Source of the DNA: CBDFHJ01 sp965247635
GTDB lineage: Bacteria > Chloroflexota > Dehalococcoidia > Lucifugimonadales > Australimonadaceae
Length of the DNA: 43,796 nt
Reading direction: 5' to 3'
Assembly (NCBI GenBank): GCA_965247635.1
Contig: CBDFHJ010000001.1
Span: 1 to 43,796 of the forward strand
Part shown: piece by piece, positions 1 through 9,200 of the stretch
Numbering within the stretch: the first letter of the stretch is position 1
How the letters are laid out: each line of letters starts with the position of its first letter
Position numbers and translations under genes: made by a program
Notes under the pieces: model-generated
What the model was told of the DNA's origin: nothing
Seen by the model: the letters and a program-made list of their open reading frames with translations, nothing else
Database searches by the model: none

Positions 1-1020
1 GAGGACCGCTTTCAGCCCCGCGCCATCATTCCTGCGATGGGGCCTCCTTTGATCGTTACCTTTGTCGGCGAGGAGGACGAGGTCAAAGAATCGCTTGGCA
101 TTGAAGACGCACGGGTCTTCGGAACGGTTGGTCAGCAGATCAAAGACGTGGTCGGAGTGATGCGTCAGATGGCGGTCGAGAAGGAGTCGATGAAGATCGG
201 CGTACAGATGTGGTTCTCCACGCCCGCCTTCCTACTCGATCTGTTTCAGCGTGCCAACCCGAAGGTGCAGGTTGCTGATATCGCCCCGGTCATGGATGAG
301 CTCCGCATGATCAAGGACGAGTCTGAAGTCGAGTTGATGCGCAAGGCGGCGCAGATCGCCTCGGTCGGTATGGAGACAGCATCTAAGTGGCTCAAAGCGG
401 GGATTACCGAAAACGAGGTCGGTGCCGAGATCGAATATGCCATGCGCAAGGCAGGCGGGAATGGAGTCGCAACACCCGTTTTCGTCAACTCCGGAGTCCG
501 CTCGGGATGGCTGCACGGCTCGACGACCCACAAGGAGATACACGCTGGCGACCTGGTCGTAGTCGACGTAGTCCCCCGCTTCAAAGGCTACTGCGCTAAT
601 CTTACCCGCACGTTCGTGGTCGGTCCCCCAACCCCGAAGCACCAGGAGATGTTCGACACGTATAGGAGAGCGCAGGCAGCTGGTATAGAGGCAATCAAGC
701 CAGGCGCACGGAATCGGGACATCGATGCCGCAGCCCAATCGGTCTTTTCTGAAGCTGGTTACGGAGAGTTCTACGTCTCTGGAATCAGCCACAGCATCGG
801 TCTCGACTTTGAGGAGATGCCTAGACCAACTATCCATCCTGCCGACTCCCGCGTTGAACTCCGCAACGGGATGACCCTTACGGTTGGACACTCCGTGTTG
901 TCGGTACCGGGCGTGGGTGGGGTTCGCATCGAAGACACGTTCCACTTGAAGGAGGGGAGCGTAGAGCCACTGACGGTTTTTGAATCGAGTTTTGAACTCC
1001 CTGCGGATCGCGCCGGATGA
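1..1020 (+). CDS. M24 family (Xaa-Pro peptidase/creatinase-like) protein, 5' partial
   Basis: The reading frame is open from base 1 and ends at TGA 1018-1020, so the N-terminus lies outside the window. The visible ~339 residues have the M24 layout: an N-terminal creatinase-like domain, then the pita-bread catalytic domain from about nt 310 (DELRMIKDESE linker). The family includes metal-dependent aminopeptidases and prolidases but also metal-free members such as creatinase. Of the five usual metal ligands (D, D, H, E, E), the first Asp (VVVD, nt 565-567), the His (SHSIG) and the last Glu (VRIED) are present. The second Asp is Asn (codon 598-600) and the Glu of the usual TVEPG motif is Gly (TVGHS, codon 886-888). 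A peptidase function is therefore doubtful; a creatinase-like or degenerate member is possible. Family assignment is firm, substrate unknown. Confidence 0.85.
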   Translation, partial: EDRFQPRAIIPAMGPPLIVTFVGEEDEVKESLGIEDARVFGTVGQQIKDVVGVMRQMAVEKESMKIGVQMWFSTPAFLLDLFQRANPKVQVADIAPVMDELRMIKDESEVELMRKAAQIASVGMETASKWLKAGITENEVGAEIEYAMRKAGGNGVATPVFVNSGVRSGWLHGSTTHKEIHAGDLVVVDVVPRFKGYCANLTRTFVVGPPTPKHQEMFDTYRRAQAAGIEAIKPGARNRDIDAAAQSVFSEAGYGEFYVSGISHSIGLDFEEMPRPTIHPADSRVELRNGMTLTVGHSVLSVPGVGGVRIEDTFHLKEGSVEPLTVFESSFELPADRAG

Positions 1021-1157
1021 TCCAACGGCAACAGCTCGTCAAGAGACGGTGGCAACAGCCACATCTGCTCTCGGTCCATATCTCGAAGCGGCATCTGATT
1101 CGCTCCTGTCCTAGTGTTGGACTACAGTCTACACTCTGGCATCCTCGCCGACTTTTG

Positions 1158-1222
1158 AGACAGGCTCATATATGGATAGTCAGAGGCAGCCCCCGTCCTC
1201 AGACGATGGCTGGCCCGTAGAC
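1158..1222 (-). repeat. Degenerate copy of the 25.1-kb terminator region
   Basis: The stretch from about 1168 to 1215 aligns with 25071-25122: about 24 of 27 positions match from the CTCAYATATGGATAG block into the first hairpin arm. The second arm has decayed, so the hairpin no longer pairs well. It lies just 3' (minus strand) of a decayed helicase-tail fragment, suggesting both came from a relative of the integrative element at 25-43 kb. Confidence 0.5.
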
Positions 1223-1231
1223 TACTGCTTA

Positions 1232-1583
1232 TCACCCTGCACTAACTGTCTCCTCCTCCCGTTCCTGCTCTAAGCTGAGCGCCCACTCAAACATAGAGAG
1301 GGTGGCGTGCTTCGGCCTCCCACTGATCTTGGCTGGCTTCACTGGCTCCTCGGCCATGAACTCAGGCTAGGAGGACAGCGACTGCTGGGTCTCCGTATCG
1401 TCGGGGGCTGTGAGCACCGCCTCGGCCTCATCGGGGAAGAGGCGGCGCACCAGACCCACAAACCAGGCGTGGTCTTCGGCATTGCCGACCAGCACGACCA
1501 GCTCCCGCAGCGACGGCGGACGCCGCAGGAGCAGGTCGGCAAGTTCGATCAGGTGCGGCGGGGCTGCGCGAGGTTGTTTTCGG
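1232..1583 (-). pseudogene. Fossil of an element gene: 280-aa-protein N-terminus joined to helicase C-terminus
   Basis: Read on the minus strand, about 1580-1415 encodes a clear homologue of the N-terminus of the unknown 280-aa protein at 27963-28805 (shared LLLRRPPSLRELV, then LVRRLFP). In the same frame, about 1375-1232 encodes a homologue of the last ~50 residues of the SNF2-like helicase at 29325-31724 (EPVKP, ATLSMFEWA, ending at TGA 1232-1234). An in-frame TAG near 1370 replaces the Trp of the SLFSWAQFMAG motif, so the piece is broken. Amino acids are better conserved than bases, pointing to an old, related element rather than a recent copy. The order differs from the intact element, where the helicase lies upstream of the 280-aa protein with two genes between. 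Confidence 0.7.
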
Positions 1584-1587
1584 TTGG

Positions 1588-1887
1588 AAAATCGATGTCG
1601 GGCGCCGCCTTGACGACCTCATCGTGCCCAGCGTGCGCAAGGCTGTGAGGTGGAACTCGCCATGGTATGGCATCGAGGGCGAGGGTTGGTTCGTGAGTTA
1701 CCATGTTTTCACCCGTTACATAAAGGTGAACTTCCTCAATGGCACGTCGCTGCGACCCGTCCCACCCAGCTCAGGCAACGACAAAGACTCGCGTTGGATC
1801 GACATCTGCGAAGGCGAACTCAACGAGGAGCAGTTGGCGGAGTGGACCAGGCAAGCTGCTGCCCTGCCTAGCTGGGGTGGGTTTTGA
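1588..1887 (+). pseudogene. DUF1801 domain protein, C-terminal fragment
   Basis: The + strand frame runs from about 1588 through WKIDVGRRLDDLI, KAVRWNSPWYG, SYHVFTRYIKVNF, SLRPVPP and a C-terminal LDEAQ-like segment (LNEEQLAEWTRQAAALP) to TGA 1885-1887. This is the second half of a YdhG-type DUF1801 protein. The expected N-terminal half and a start codon are missing: the sequence switches at about 1585 into the decayed mobile-element piece on the other strand. A GTG at 1624 could start an 87-aa product, but there is no convincing ribosome site. Called a truncated pseudogene. It belongs to the same broad family as the intact gene at 10937-11419 but is not a close copy. Confidence 0.6.
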
Positions 1888-1951
1888 CATCTCTTGAACT
1901 TAGATCCCCCCACCATCAGCAATGGAGCAGCCACTACACCATACTCATTTC

Positions 1952-2330
1952 TCAATCGACAACAAAAACTTCGGTACTCGTGGGCAGTGGACCTGAGCGA
2001 TGGACAGCCGACGAGAAGGGTTGCTTCTTCCCTGTGATCGCAACCAACAGCCCCAATACGACCAGGCTAACGCCCCGCGGGTCTCCTGGCCCCACTCTCA
2101 CTCCGGGATGGAGACCTTCAGCGTGTACAGGTGTCCATCGGTTGACCCAATGTACATGACTCCACCAACCACCGTCAGCAGGTAGAGCCCAACATCGCTC
2201 GATTAGGGCGTCACAGAGCGCCAGAGCAGCTCTCCCGTGGAGGCGTCCGGTGCGTATAGGTGGTCATACTCTGAACCTGCGTTCACTACTCTGTTCGCCA
2301 CAGTTGGTCCCACGTGTATCGTACTACAAA
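1952..2330 (-). pseudogene. PQQ-type beta-propeller protein, decayed 3' fragment
   Basis: On the minus strand, about 2325-2100 encodes two propeller-repeat pieces typical of PQQ/pyrrolo-quinoline-like beta-propellers (HLYAPDASTGELLW, then VMYIGSTDGHLYTLK). There is an in-frame TAA at 2203-2205 and a stop at 2098-2100. A one-frame shift near 2095 continues into a hydrophobic stretch (GVSLVVLGLLVAITGKK) that could be a C-terminal membrane anchor, ending at TGA 1952-1954. The 5' end is missing; the break coincides with a short repeat (2316-2346) that also marks the break of the truncated gene at 10.5 kb. Probably not functional. Confidence 0.5.
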
Positions 2331-2346
2331 CTCTTCAGCTGACGGT
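2316..2346. repeat. Breakpoint repeat R, diverged copy 1
   Basis: Matches the 31-bp repeats at 10535-10565 and 10881-10911 at about 22 of 31 positions, and a similar flank continues on its left side relative to the 10.9-kb copy (ACGTG block). It sits at the 5' break of the PQQ-propeller fragment. Confidence 0.45.
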
Positions 2347-2599
2347 GGCGATTTGAACCCCGGGCGAGGCGTGCTCCCGCCAGCGTCATGGCTGGGGGTA
2401 ACCTCATAAGTGTCTGCATCCCGGGAGCCACATTGCTCTGGGAGTGCCCCGTGCCACTCCAAGGCAATCCCCACGGATTGCAGCATACCCAAGGGAACTG
2501 ACTATCCGACTTACATGCCAGCACGGGGCTGTCCTGGACACCGGCAGGGCGTGGGAGCCACGTCCATTCAGCTCAAGGCTCCTAACGCCAATCGTGCCT
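2347..2599. other. Non-coding stretch
   Basis: No supported gene, RNA or strong hairpin is seen between the PQQ fragment and the end of the LRR gene. Short open frames here have no ribosome sites and no recognisable protein. A tRNA T-arm-like string near 2350 on the minus strand does not have a pairing stem. Confidence 0.4.
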
Positions 2600-5500
2600 C
2601 TAGTGGTTTCGCCTCACCATTCGAACCACACCTCGGACTACGGTTGCCACGTCGTGAGCTATGGATGTGAGCGCACTATCCAACGCCCATCGCACCGCTG
2701 TCCGCACGGCTGTAGCTACGGTGCGGGCTATGGATGTGAGCGAACTATTCAGCCAACGCACTGCCGTGGCTACGCCCCGGGCGATCACTGCTGGGGGACT
2801 GTCGGCCCCCCATAAGAAGCTCGTCCAGCCCCATCGACGGTATACCCCAGCTACTACGATGCCTCCAGCAATTGCTCCGATCGCCAACCCTCCAATAACC
2901 ATCAGCGCCACTGCTAGGGCCGAAAGCTGTGCCCCTCCTTTGTCCGTCTCCGGGGGCCTGGGGTTCACGGCTGGTTCCGCCACAGCAACAGGCGTCCCTG
3001 CCTCCGTAGAGGACCATGGGCCTTCCGCGACACCGTTCACCGCTCGTACCTGCACCTCGTACACAGTACCGTTAGTGAGCGACCGTATTTTGTAGCTCAA
3101 AGGCGGCGTTCCGGTCCCTCGAGTCCAGGCGTCGTCCACTAACTCCCACTCCGCGCCTCCGCTGGGCCGGTATCGCAGGTCGTAGGCGATGATCGCAGAG
3201 CCGCTGTCTCTGGTGGGCGCGCTCCACGGCACCGTCAATTCTTCATTCCCTATTGTGATCGTGCCGATGATGGGCTCGGAGGGTAAGGCGATAACGCTGA
3301 TAGTGACCGAAATGATGGCGGAACCACCGTAGGAGTCATCGGCCCTCACGGTCACCGAATAGGAGTCCTTGGTCGCCCTGTCCAGTGCAGCCTTTTTCTT
3401 CAGCTGCCCGGTCGACGAGTCGATTCCGAAGGATGCCGCGTCATTCCCCAAGAGAGAATAGATGAGTGAGTCGTTGTCGGCATCGGTCGCTTCGACGGGG
3501 TTTCCGATGTCGTGGTTGGTGTTCCAGTTCTCGACAACGATCCGGGTAGCAGGGCCACTTTCACTGAAGGTGGGACTGGCGTTGAATGCGCTGCCGCACA
3601 TTTCATCGGTCGAGGTAACCGTGACTCCGCCAAGAGCCGGCAGGGGTTCGGTGAAGTGGTTTCCACCGATGGTCAGTGTAGTGAGGAAGGCAGCGTTACC
3701 CAATTCAGGTGGGACAGCGCCCGTCAACGTGTTGCAATGGAGATTGAGAACCGACAGTTTGATGAGGTTGCTCAACTCTGGTGGGATGGAGCCGGTGAGT
3801 TCGTTGCCGTTGAGGTAGACCTCCGTCAGGACGTTCAAGTCACCCAGCTCTGAGGGGATGGAGCCGCTGAGTTTGTTGCCGCCTAGATTGAGAACCGACA
3901 GTTTGATGAGGTTGCTCAACTCTGGTGGGATGGGGCCGGTAAGTTCGTTGCCGTTGAAGTAGACCTCCATCAGGACGTTCAAGTCACCCAGCTCTGAGGG
4001 GATGGAGCCGCTGAGTTTGTTGCCGCCTAGATTGAGAACCGACAGTTTGATGAGGTTGCTCAACTCTGGTGGGATGGGGCCGGTAAGTTCGTTGCCGTTG
4101 AAGTAGACCTCCATCAGGACGTTCAAGTCACCCAGCTCTGAGGGGATAGAGCCGCTGAGTTTGTTGCCGCCTAGATTGAGAACCGACAGTTTGATGAGGT
4201 TGCCCAGCTCTGGGGGGATGAGACCGGTGAGTTGGTTGTCGGCGAGGTTGAGGATCGTCAGGTTGGTGAGGTTGCCCAGCTCTGGGGGGATGAGACCGGT
4301 GAGTTGGTTGTCGTGAAGGTTGAGGCTCGTCAGGTTGGTGAGGTTGCCCAGCTCAGTTGGGATTGGGCCGCTCAGCTCGTTGCCGGAGAGGTAGAGCTGC
4401 GCCAGGTCGGTGAGGTTGCCCAGTTCAGTTGGGATTGGGCCGCTCAGCTCGTTGCCGGAGAGGTAGAGCTGCGCCAGGTCGGTGAGGTTGCCCAGCTCTG
4501 GGGGGATGAGACCGGTGAGTTGGTTGTCGTGAAGGTAGAGGATTGCCAGGTCGGTGAGGTTGCCCAGTTCAGTTGGGATTGGGCCGCTCAGCTCGTTGCC
4601 GGAGAGGTAGAGCTGCGCCAGGTCGGTGAGGTTGCCCAACTCTGGGGGGATGAGACCGGTGAGTTGGTTGTCGTGAAGGTAGAGGATTGCCAGGTCGGTG
4701 AGGTTACCCAGCTCTGCCGGAATCTCGCCGGTGAGCTCGTTGCCATAGAAATAGAGGCGGGTCAACGCGGTCAGATCGCCCAGCTCGGGCGGGATGAGAC
4801 CGGTGAGTTGGTTGTCGTGAAGGTAGAGGATCGTCAGGTCGGTGAGGTCGCCCAGCTCTGGGGGGATGGGACCGGTGAGTTGGTTGTCGTGAAGGTAGAA
4901 GATCGTCAGGTCCGTGAGGTTGCCCAGCTCTGCAGGGATGGGGCCGGTGAGCTTGTTGCTCTGAAGATAGAGGTGGGTCAGGTCTCTGAGGTTGCCCAGC
5001 TCGGCGGGGATGGGGCCGGTGAGCTTGTTGCTCTGAAGATAGAGGTGGGTCAGGTTGGTGAGGTCGCCCAGCTCTGCAGGGATGGGGCCGCTGAGCTTGT
5101 TGCTATGAAGATAGAGGCGGGTCAACGCGGTCAGGTTGCCCAACTCAGCGGGGACGGGGCCGGTGAGCTTGTTGTTGGAAAGATAGAGGATCGTCAGGTT
5201 GGTGAGGTCGCCCAGCTCAGTTGGGGTTGGGCCGCTCAGCTCGTTGCCGGAGAGGTAGAGCTGCGCCAGGTCGGTGAGGTTGCCCAGCTCTGGGGGGACG
5301 GGGCCGGTGAGCTTGTTGTTGGAAAGATAGAGGATCGTCAGGTTGGTGAGGTCGCCCAGCTCTGCAGGGATGGGGCCGCTGAGCTTGTTGCTCTGAAGAT
5401 AGAGGTGGGTCAGGTTGGTGAGGTCGCCCAGCTCTGCAGGGATGGGACCGCTGAGCTTGTTGCTCTGAAGATAGAGGCGGGTCAACGCGGTCAGGTTGCC

Positions 5501-6259
5501 CAACTCAGCGGGGACGGGGCCGGTGAGCTTGTTGTTGGAAAGATAGAGGCTCGTCAGGTTGGTGAGGTCGCCCAGCTCTGCAGGGATGGGGCCGCTGAGC
5601 TTGTTGCTATGAAGATAGAGGCGGGTCAACGCGGTCAGGTTGCCCAACTCAGCGGGGACGGGGCCGGTGAGCTTGTTGTTGGAAAGATAGAGGATCGTCA
5701 GGTCGGTGAGGTCGCCCAGCTCTGGGGGGATGGGACCGGTGAGTTTGTTGTTGTGAAGGTAGAAGATCGTCAGGTTGGTGAGGTTGCCCAACTCTGCAGG
5801 TATGGCGCCGCCGAGTTTATTGCCGGAGAGGTTGAGAATCGTCAGGTCCGTGAGGTTGCCCAGCTCCGACGGGATCGAACCTGCAAGCCCTTTCCCATTG
5901 GCGGTGAGTCCAGTGACCCGGCCATGCGAGACGGAGATGCCTTCCCAGTCAGTGATAGGCGTGTTGACGTTCCAGTCCAACACATTGCCGGTGTCAAGAG
6001 TTGCTTTGGCGTCAAGCAACGCTTCGCAATCGGCGATTAGGCCGGAATTGGCGGAAGGGTCGGGTACGGCAACGCTGTCGTCGCACCGCGACTGCGCCTG
6101 TGCCGTACTAGGTGATGCAATGGCAAGCGCCAATGTCAGGAAGAAAACAGCGATGAGCAAGACCCGTCCCCGGCTGGGGTTGGGTTTGCCGAGGCCAAAC
6201 TCGGGGAGGGTAGGTATGTTACAACTTGTCACCAAGGTCTTCCTGTTCCGTAGTTTCAC
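2600..6259 (-). CDS. Exported leucine-rich-repeat protein with cadherin-like and FnIII domains, membrane-anchored
   Basis: 1219 aa. A long N-region is followed by a hydrophobic signal (VLLIAVFFLTLALAIAS) and a likely AQA cleavage site near residue 56. A short cap (LDWNVNTPITDWEGI) precedes about 31 leucine-rich repeats of 24 residues of the plant type (consensus LxGxIPxELGNLTxLxxLYLxxN). Then come a cadherin-like domain (ATDADND, FGIDSSTGQL) and one FnIII domain. A transmembrane helix follows (LSALAVALMVIGGLAIGAI), then a positively charged ~75-aa tail with repeated TSIAxxVATxVR segments. Likely a surface adhesion or recognition protein with the repeats outside; the role is inferred. The annotated start is GTG; a start closer to the signal peptide is possible. 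It begins 29 bp after the end of the truncated FG-GAP gene, with no terminator between, so they may be cotranscribed. Confidence 0.85.
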   Translation of the reverse strand: MKLRNRKTLVTSCNIPTLPEFGLGKPNPSRGRVLLIAVFFLTLALAIASPSTAQAQSRCDDSVAVPDPSANSGLIADCEALLDAKATLDTGNVLDWNVNTPITDWEGISVSHGRVTGLTANGKGLAGSIPSELGNLTDLTILNLSGNKLGGAIPAELGNLTNLTIFYLHNNKLTGPIPPELGDLTDLTILYLSNNKLTGPVPAELGNLTALTRLYLHSNKLSGPIPAELGDLTNLTSLYLSNNKLTGPVPAELGNLTALTRLYLQSNKLSGPIPAELGDLTNLTHLYLQSNKLSGPIPAELGDLTNLTILYLSNNKLTGPVPPELGNLTDLAQLYLSGNELSGPTPTELGDLTNLTILYLSNNKLTGPVPAELGNLTALTRLYLHSNKLSGPIPAELGDLTNLTHLYLQSNKLTGPIPAELGNLRDLTHLYLQSNKLTGPIPAELGNLTDLTIFYLHDNQLTGPIPPELGDLTDLTILYLHDNQLTGLIPPELGDLTALTRLYFYGNELTGEIPAELGNLTDLAILYLHDNQLTGLIPPELGNLTDLAQLYLSGNELSGPIPTELGNLTDLAILYLHDNQLTGLIPPELGNLTDLAQLYLSGNELSGPIPTELGNLTDLAQLYLSGNELSGPIPTELGNLTNLTSLNLHDNQLTGLIPPELGNLTNLTILNLADNQLTGLIPPELGNLIKLSVLNLGGNKLSGSIPSELGDLNVLMEVYFNGNELTGPIPPELSNLIKLSVLNLGGNKLSGSIPSELGDLNVLMEVYFNGNELTGPIPPELSNLIKLSVLNLGGNKLSGSIPSELGDLNVLTEVYLNGNELTGSIPPELSNLIKLSVLNLHCNTLTGAVPPELGNAAFLTTLTIGGNHFTEPLPALGGVTVTSTDEMCGSAFNASPTFSESGPATRIVVENWNTNHDIGNPVEATDADNDSLIYSLLGNDAASFGIDSSTGQLKKKAALDRATKDSYSVTVRADDSYGGSAIISVTISVIALPSEPIIGTITIGNEELTVPWSAPTRDSGSAIIAYDLRYRPSGGAEWELVDDAWTRGTGTPPLSYKIRSLTNGTVYEVQVRAVNGVAEGPWSSTEAGTPVAVAEPAVNPRPPETDKGGAQLSALAVALMVIGGLAIGAIAGGIVVAGVYRRWGWTSFLWGADSPPAVIARGVATAVRWLNSSLTSIARTVATAVRTAVRWALDSALTSIAHDVATVVRGVVRMVRRNH
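3640..5880 (-). repeat. LRR-coding tandem repeat array (72-bp units)
   Basis: About 31 tandem 72-bp units encode the 24-residue leucine-rich repeats. Several groups of neighbouring units are almost identical at DNA level, suggesting recent unequal exchange. The most regular part is the 144-bp two-repeat block at 3765-4196. Confidence 0.85.
3765..4196 (-). repeat. 144-bp tandem block, three copies
   Basis: Three consecutive 144-bp units, each coding two LRRs (IKLSVLNLGGNKL and VLMEVYFNGNEL types), are nearly base-for-base identical. For example, the GAGCCGCTGAGTTTGTTG string recurs at 3861, 4005 and 4149. Confidence 0.85.
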
Positions 6260-6288
6260 TCCGACGGATGCGACAGTAGCTTCCTCTC

Positions 6289-9200
6289 CTATCTCCGGCT
6301 ACGTCGCACCACAATTATGAGAACGACTCCAGCGACTACCCCAATCACTACCACGACGATAGCCCACCAGGGGAATCCTTCGTCCCCGCCGTCCGCCTCG
6401 GACGGCGCTGGCTCCGCCGTGAGTGTAGGCGCTGGCTCCGCCGTGGGTGTAGGCGTAGGCTCCGCCGTGGGTGTAGGCGTAGGCTCCGCCGTGGGTGTAG
6501 GCGTAGGCTCCGCCGTGGGTGTAGGCGTAGGCTCCGCCGTGGGTGTAGGCGTAGGCTCCGCCGTGGGTGTAGGCGTAGGCTCCGCCGTGGGTGTAGGCGT
6601 AGGCTCCGCCGTGGGTGTAGGCGTAGGCTCCGCCGTGGGTGTAGGCGTAGGCTCCGCCGTGGGTGTAGGCGTAGGAGTAGGTGGGGGCGGCGCTTCTTCA
6701 GTTTCGCCACTGCCTGATTCCGACCAAGGGCTGACTCCCTCGGCGTTGATAGCCCGCACCTGCACCTCGTAGCCGGTCTCAGGCTTAAGATTGCTCAGGG
6801 TCATGGATATGCCGGTGCCGCCGTACCCGACGTCTTTGAACTCCCCGTCAGCTTCACGGTATTGCAAGTCGTAATCCGTGATCTCCGGTCCCTGGTTATC
6901 GGGCGCCGTCCAGTTTACTGCCAGGGTAGAGTGGCTGGTGGCCTTGAGGTCGGGTGCTGCTGGACGTGCCGGTGGCTCATCAACGTTCTCAACGCTGATG
7001 GTAACTATGATCCCACCGACACCCCCTCGGCGGTCCCGGGCGCTCACCCGCACCGAGTATTCGTTCTTGACCTCGTAGTCCAACGCTGTCTTGGTGGTGA
7101 GCTGCCCTGTGCTAGGGTCCACGTCGAAGGAGGCTCGATCCATTCCCCACAGCCAGTACTCCAGCCGGTCACTATCCGAGTCCCTGGCGTTCACTGGGTC
7201 CCCCACAGCCATGCCCACTTCTGCGTTCTCCGGGACGGTGCGGGTGGTGTTGAGGCCCTCGTTGAACCTAGGCGAGCGGTTGGCAGGTTCGTCGTCCACC
7301 GCAGTGACGGTGACGGTGACCGTACCGGTGTCCGTACCCCCGTTCCCGTCGCTCACTGTATAGGTGAAGGAGTCGGACCCGTGGAAGCTGGAGTTGGGGG
7401 TGTAGGTGACGGTGGCCCCGGCGTTCCTGATCGCGGCGCGGCCATTGCTAGGTACGCTCACCGCAGTTACGCTGAGGGCGCCCCCGTCCGCGTCCGTGTC
7501 GTTGTCCAACACCCTAATGACGATGGCCCTGTCTTCGTCAGTCGTGGTGGAGTCACTCACCGCCACAGGCGGGTCGTTAACTGAAGTGACGATGACGGTG
7601 ACCGTAGCGGTGTCCGTACCCCCGTTCCCGTCGCTCACCTTGTAGGTGAACAAGTCGGAACCGTGGAAGTTAGCATTAGGAGTATAGGTGACGGTGGTCC
7701 CGGCGCCTGTGACCGCGACGCTCCCGTTGCTTGGTGTGCTCACCTCGATGACGCTGAGGCTGTCCCCGTCCACGTCCGAGTCGTTGTCCAACACCCTAAT
7801 GACGATGGCCGTGTCCTCGGCAGTCGTGGAGGCGTCATCCACCGCCACTGGCGGGCCGTTGGCTTGAGGGATGGCTTCCCCTTCTGCCTGGGGCCCTGGG
7901 CTGCGGAGGTTCACCGCGCGGACCTGGAAGTCATATACTCGGCCATTAAATAGGTTTTCCACCGTGTGCTCGGTGGGAAGTTGGCCTTCGATTCCGGGGA
8001 CGGACTCCCAGTCATGGATGTCCAGCACGTGGGCCGAGCCGGCCCCCACCAAGGCGGTGTGAGCGGCAGTGTCCACCGCTACGGAATACCCGAACCAATC
8101 GCCCGCCTCGCCGTCTTCGTCGGTCAGCTTTTTCTTCTGGCTCCACTCACCGTTGGAATCCCTGGTGAAGACGTAAGCCGAACCTGAAGCAGAGCCGTTG
8201 TCGTCGTCCCCGTACGCACCAACCACCACGGTATCAACGTCCACCGCCACCGAATACCCGAAGTAGTCGAGAGCATCGCCATCGTCTGCAGTCAGCTTTT
8301 CCCCACCGTCCCACACGCCTTCCGAATCTCTGGTGAAGACATAGGCCGCACCGGCATCCAGAAGGTACAAAGGTGAATCGGGGTCTGAATGGGGGTCAAT
8401 GGGGTCGTGCTGATACGCTCCCACCACGACGGTGGCAACTTCCACCTCGGCACCACTAACCTCCACGGTATCAACGTCCACCGCTACGGAATACCCGAAG
8501 TTATCCTGCGCCTCGCCGTCGGAGGCGGTCAGCTTGTCGGTCTCATTCCCGTCGGCCCAGGCACCGGAGGGCTTCACGAACACGTAGACCGAGCCCGAGT
8601 CAATGCCTTTGTCATCGTCCCCGGACGCCCCGATCACAGCGGTTTTGCCGTCCAATGCTACGGAAACCCCGAACCAGTCGTCATCGGCGCCGTCGGAGGC
8701 GGTCAACTTGGCCGTCTCAGCGTCTTCCATGGGGTTCCAGTCGGCCCAGCTGCCACTGCTGTTGGGTTTGGTGAATATGTAGGCCGAACCAGAATCTTCT
8801 GAGTCGTTTTCCTCGTCGTCGTCCTGGTACGCTCCTACTAGGACGGTGTCACCGTCCACCGCCACGGAATACCCGAAGTAGTCGAGGGCCGCGCCGTCGG
8901 AAGCCGTGAGCTTGGCGGTCTCAGTACTGGTGGCCCAGCCCCCTGTGGGCTTCACGAATACGTAGACCGAGCCGGAATCAGCGCCGGCGCCGTCGTTCCC
9001 AGGCGCCCCAACCACGACAGTATCACCGTCCACCGCCACGGAAATCCCGAAGTTGTCGTAGGCCGCGCCACCGGAGGCGGTCAGCTTTACCCCATCGTCC
9101 CACACACCGTCATTCCTGGTGAAGACGTAGGCCGCGCCGGAATCAGCGCCGTTGCCATTGTCCTGATAGGCCCCGATCACCGCTGTGTCACCGTCCACCG

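Noticed and set aside
1307..1648. A 113-aa + strand frame near 1.4 kb
   Set aside because: It lies opposite the decayed helicase/280-aa protein remnant, whose homology is on the minus strand.
4232..6040. A 602-aa open frame on the + strand opposite the LRR gene
   Set aside because: It mirrors the 72-bp LRR repeats, has no ribosome site and encodes only a monotonous VEDRQVGEVAQL pattern; the minus strand has the real domains.
6409..6680. Regular short repeats considered as a CRISPR array
   Set aside because: Units follow each other without spacers and code TPTPTAEP in frame.
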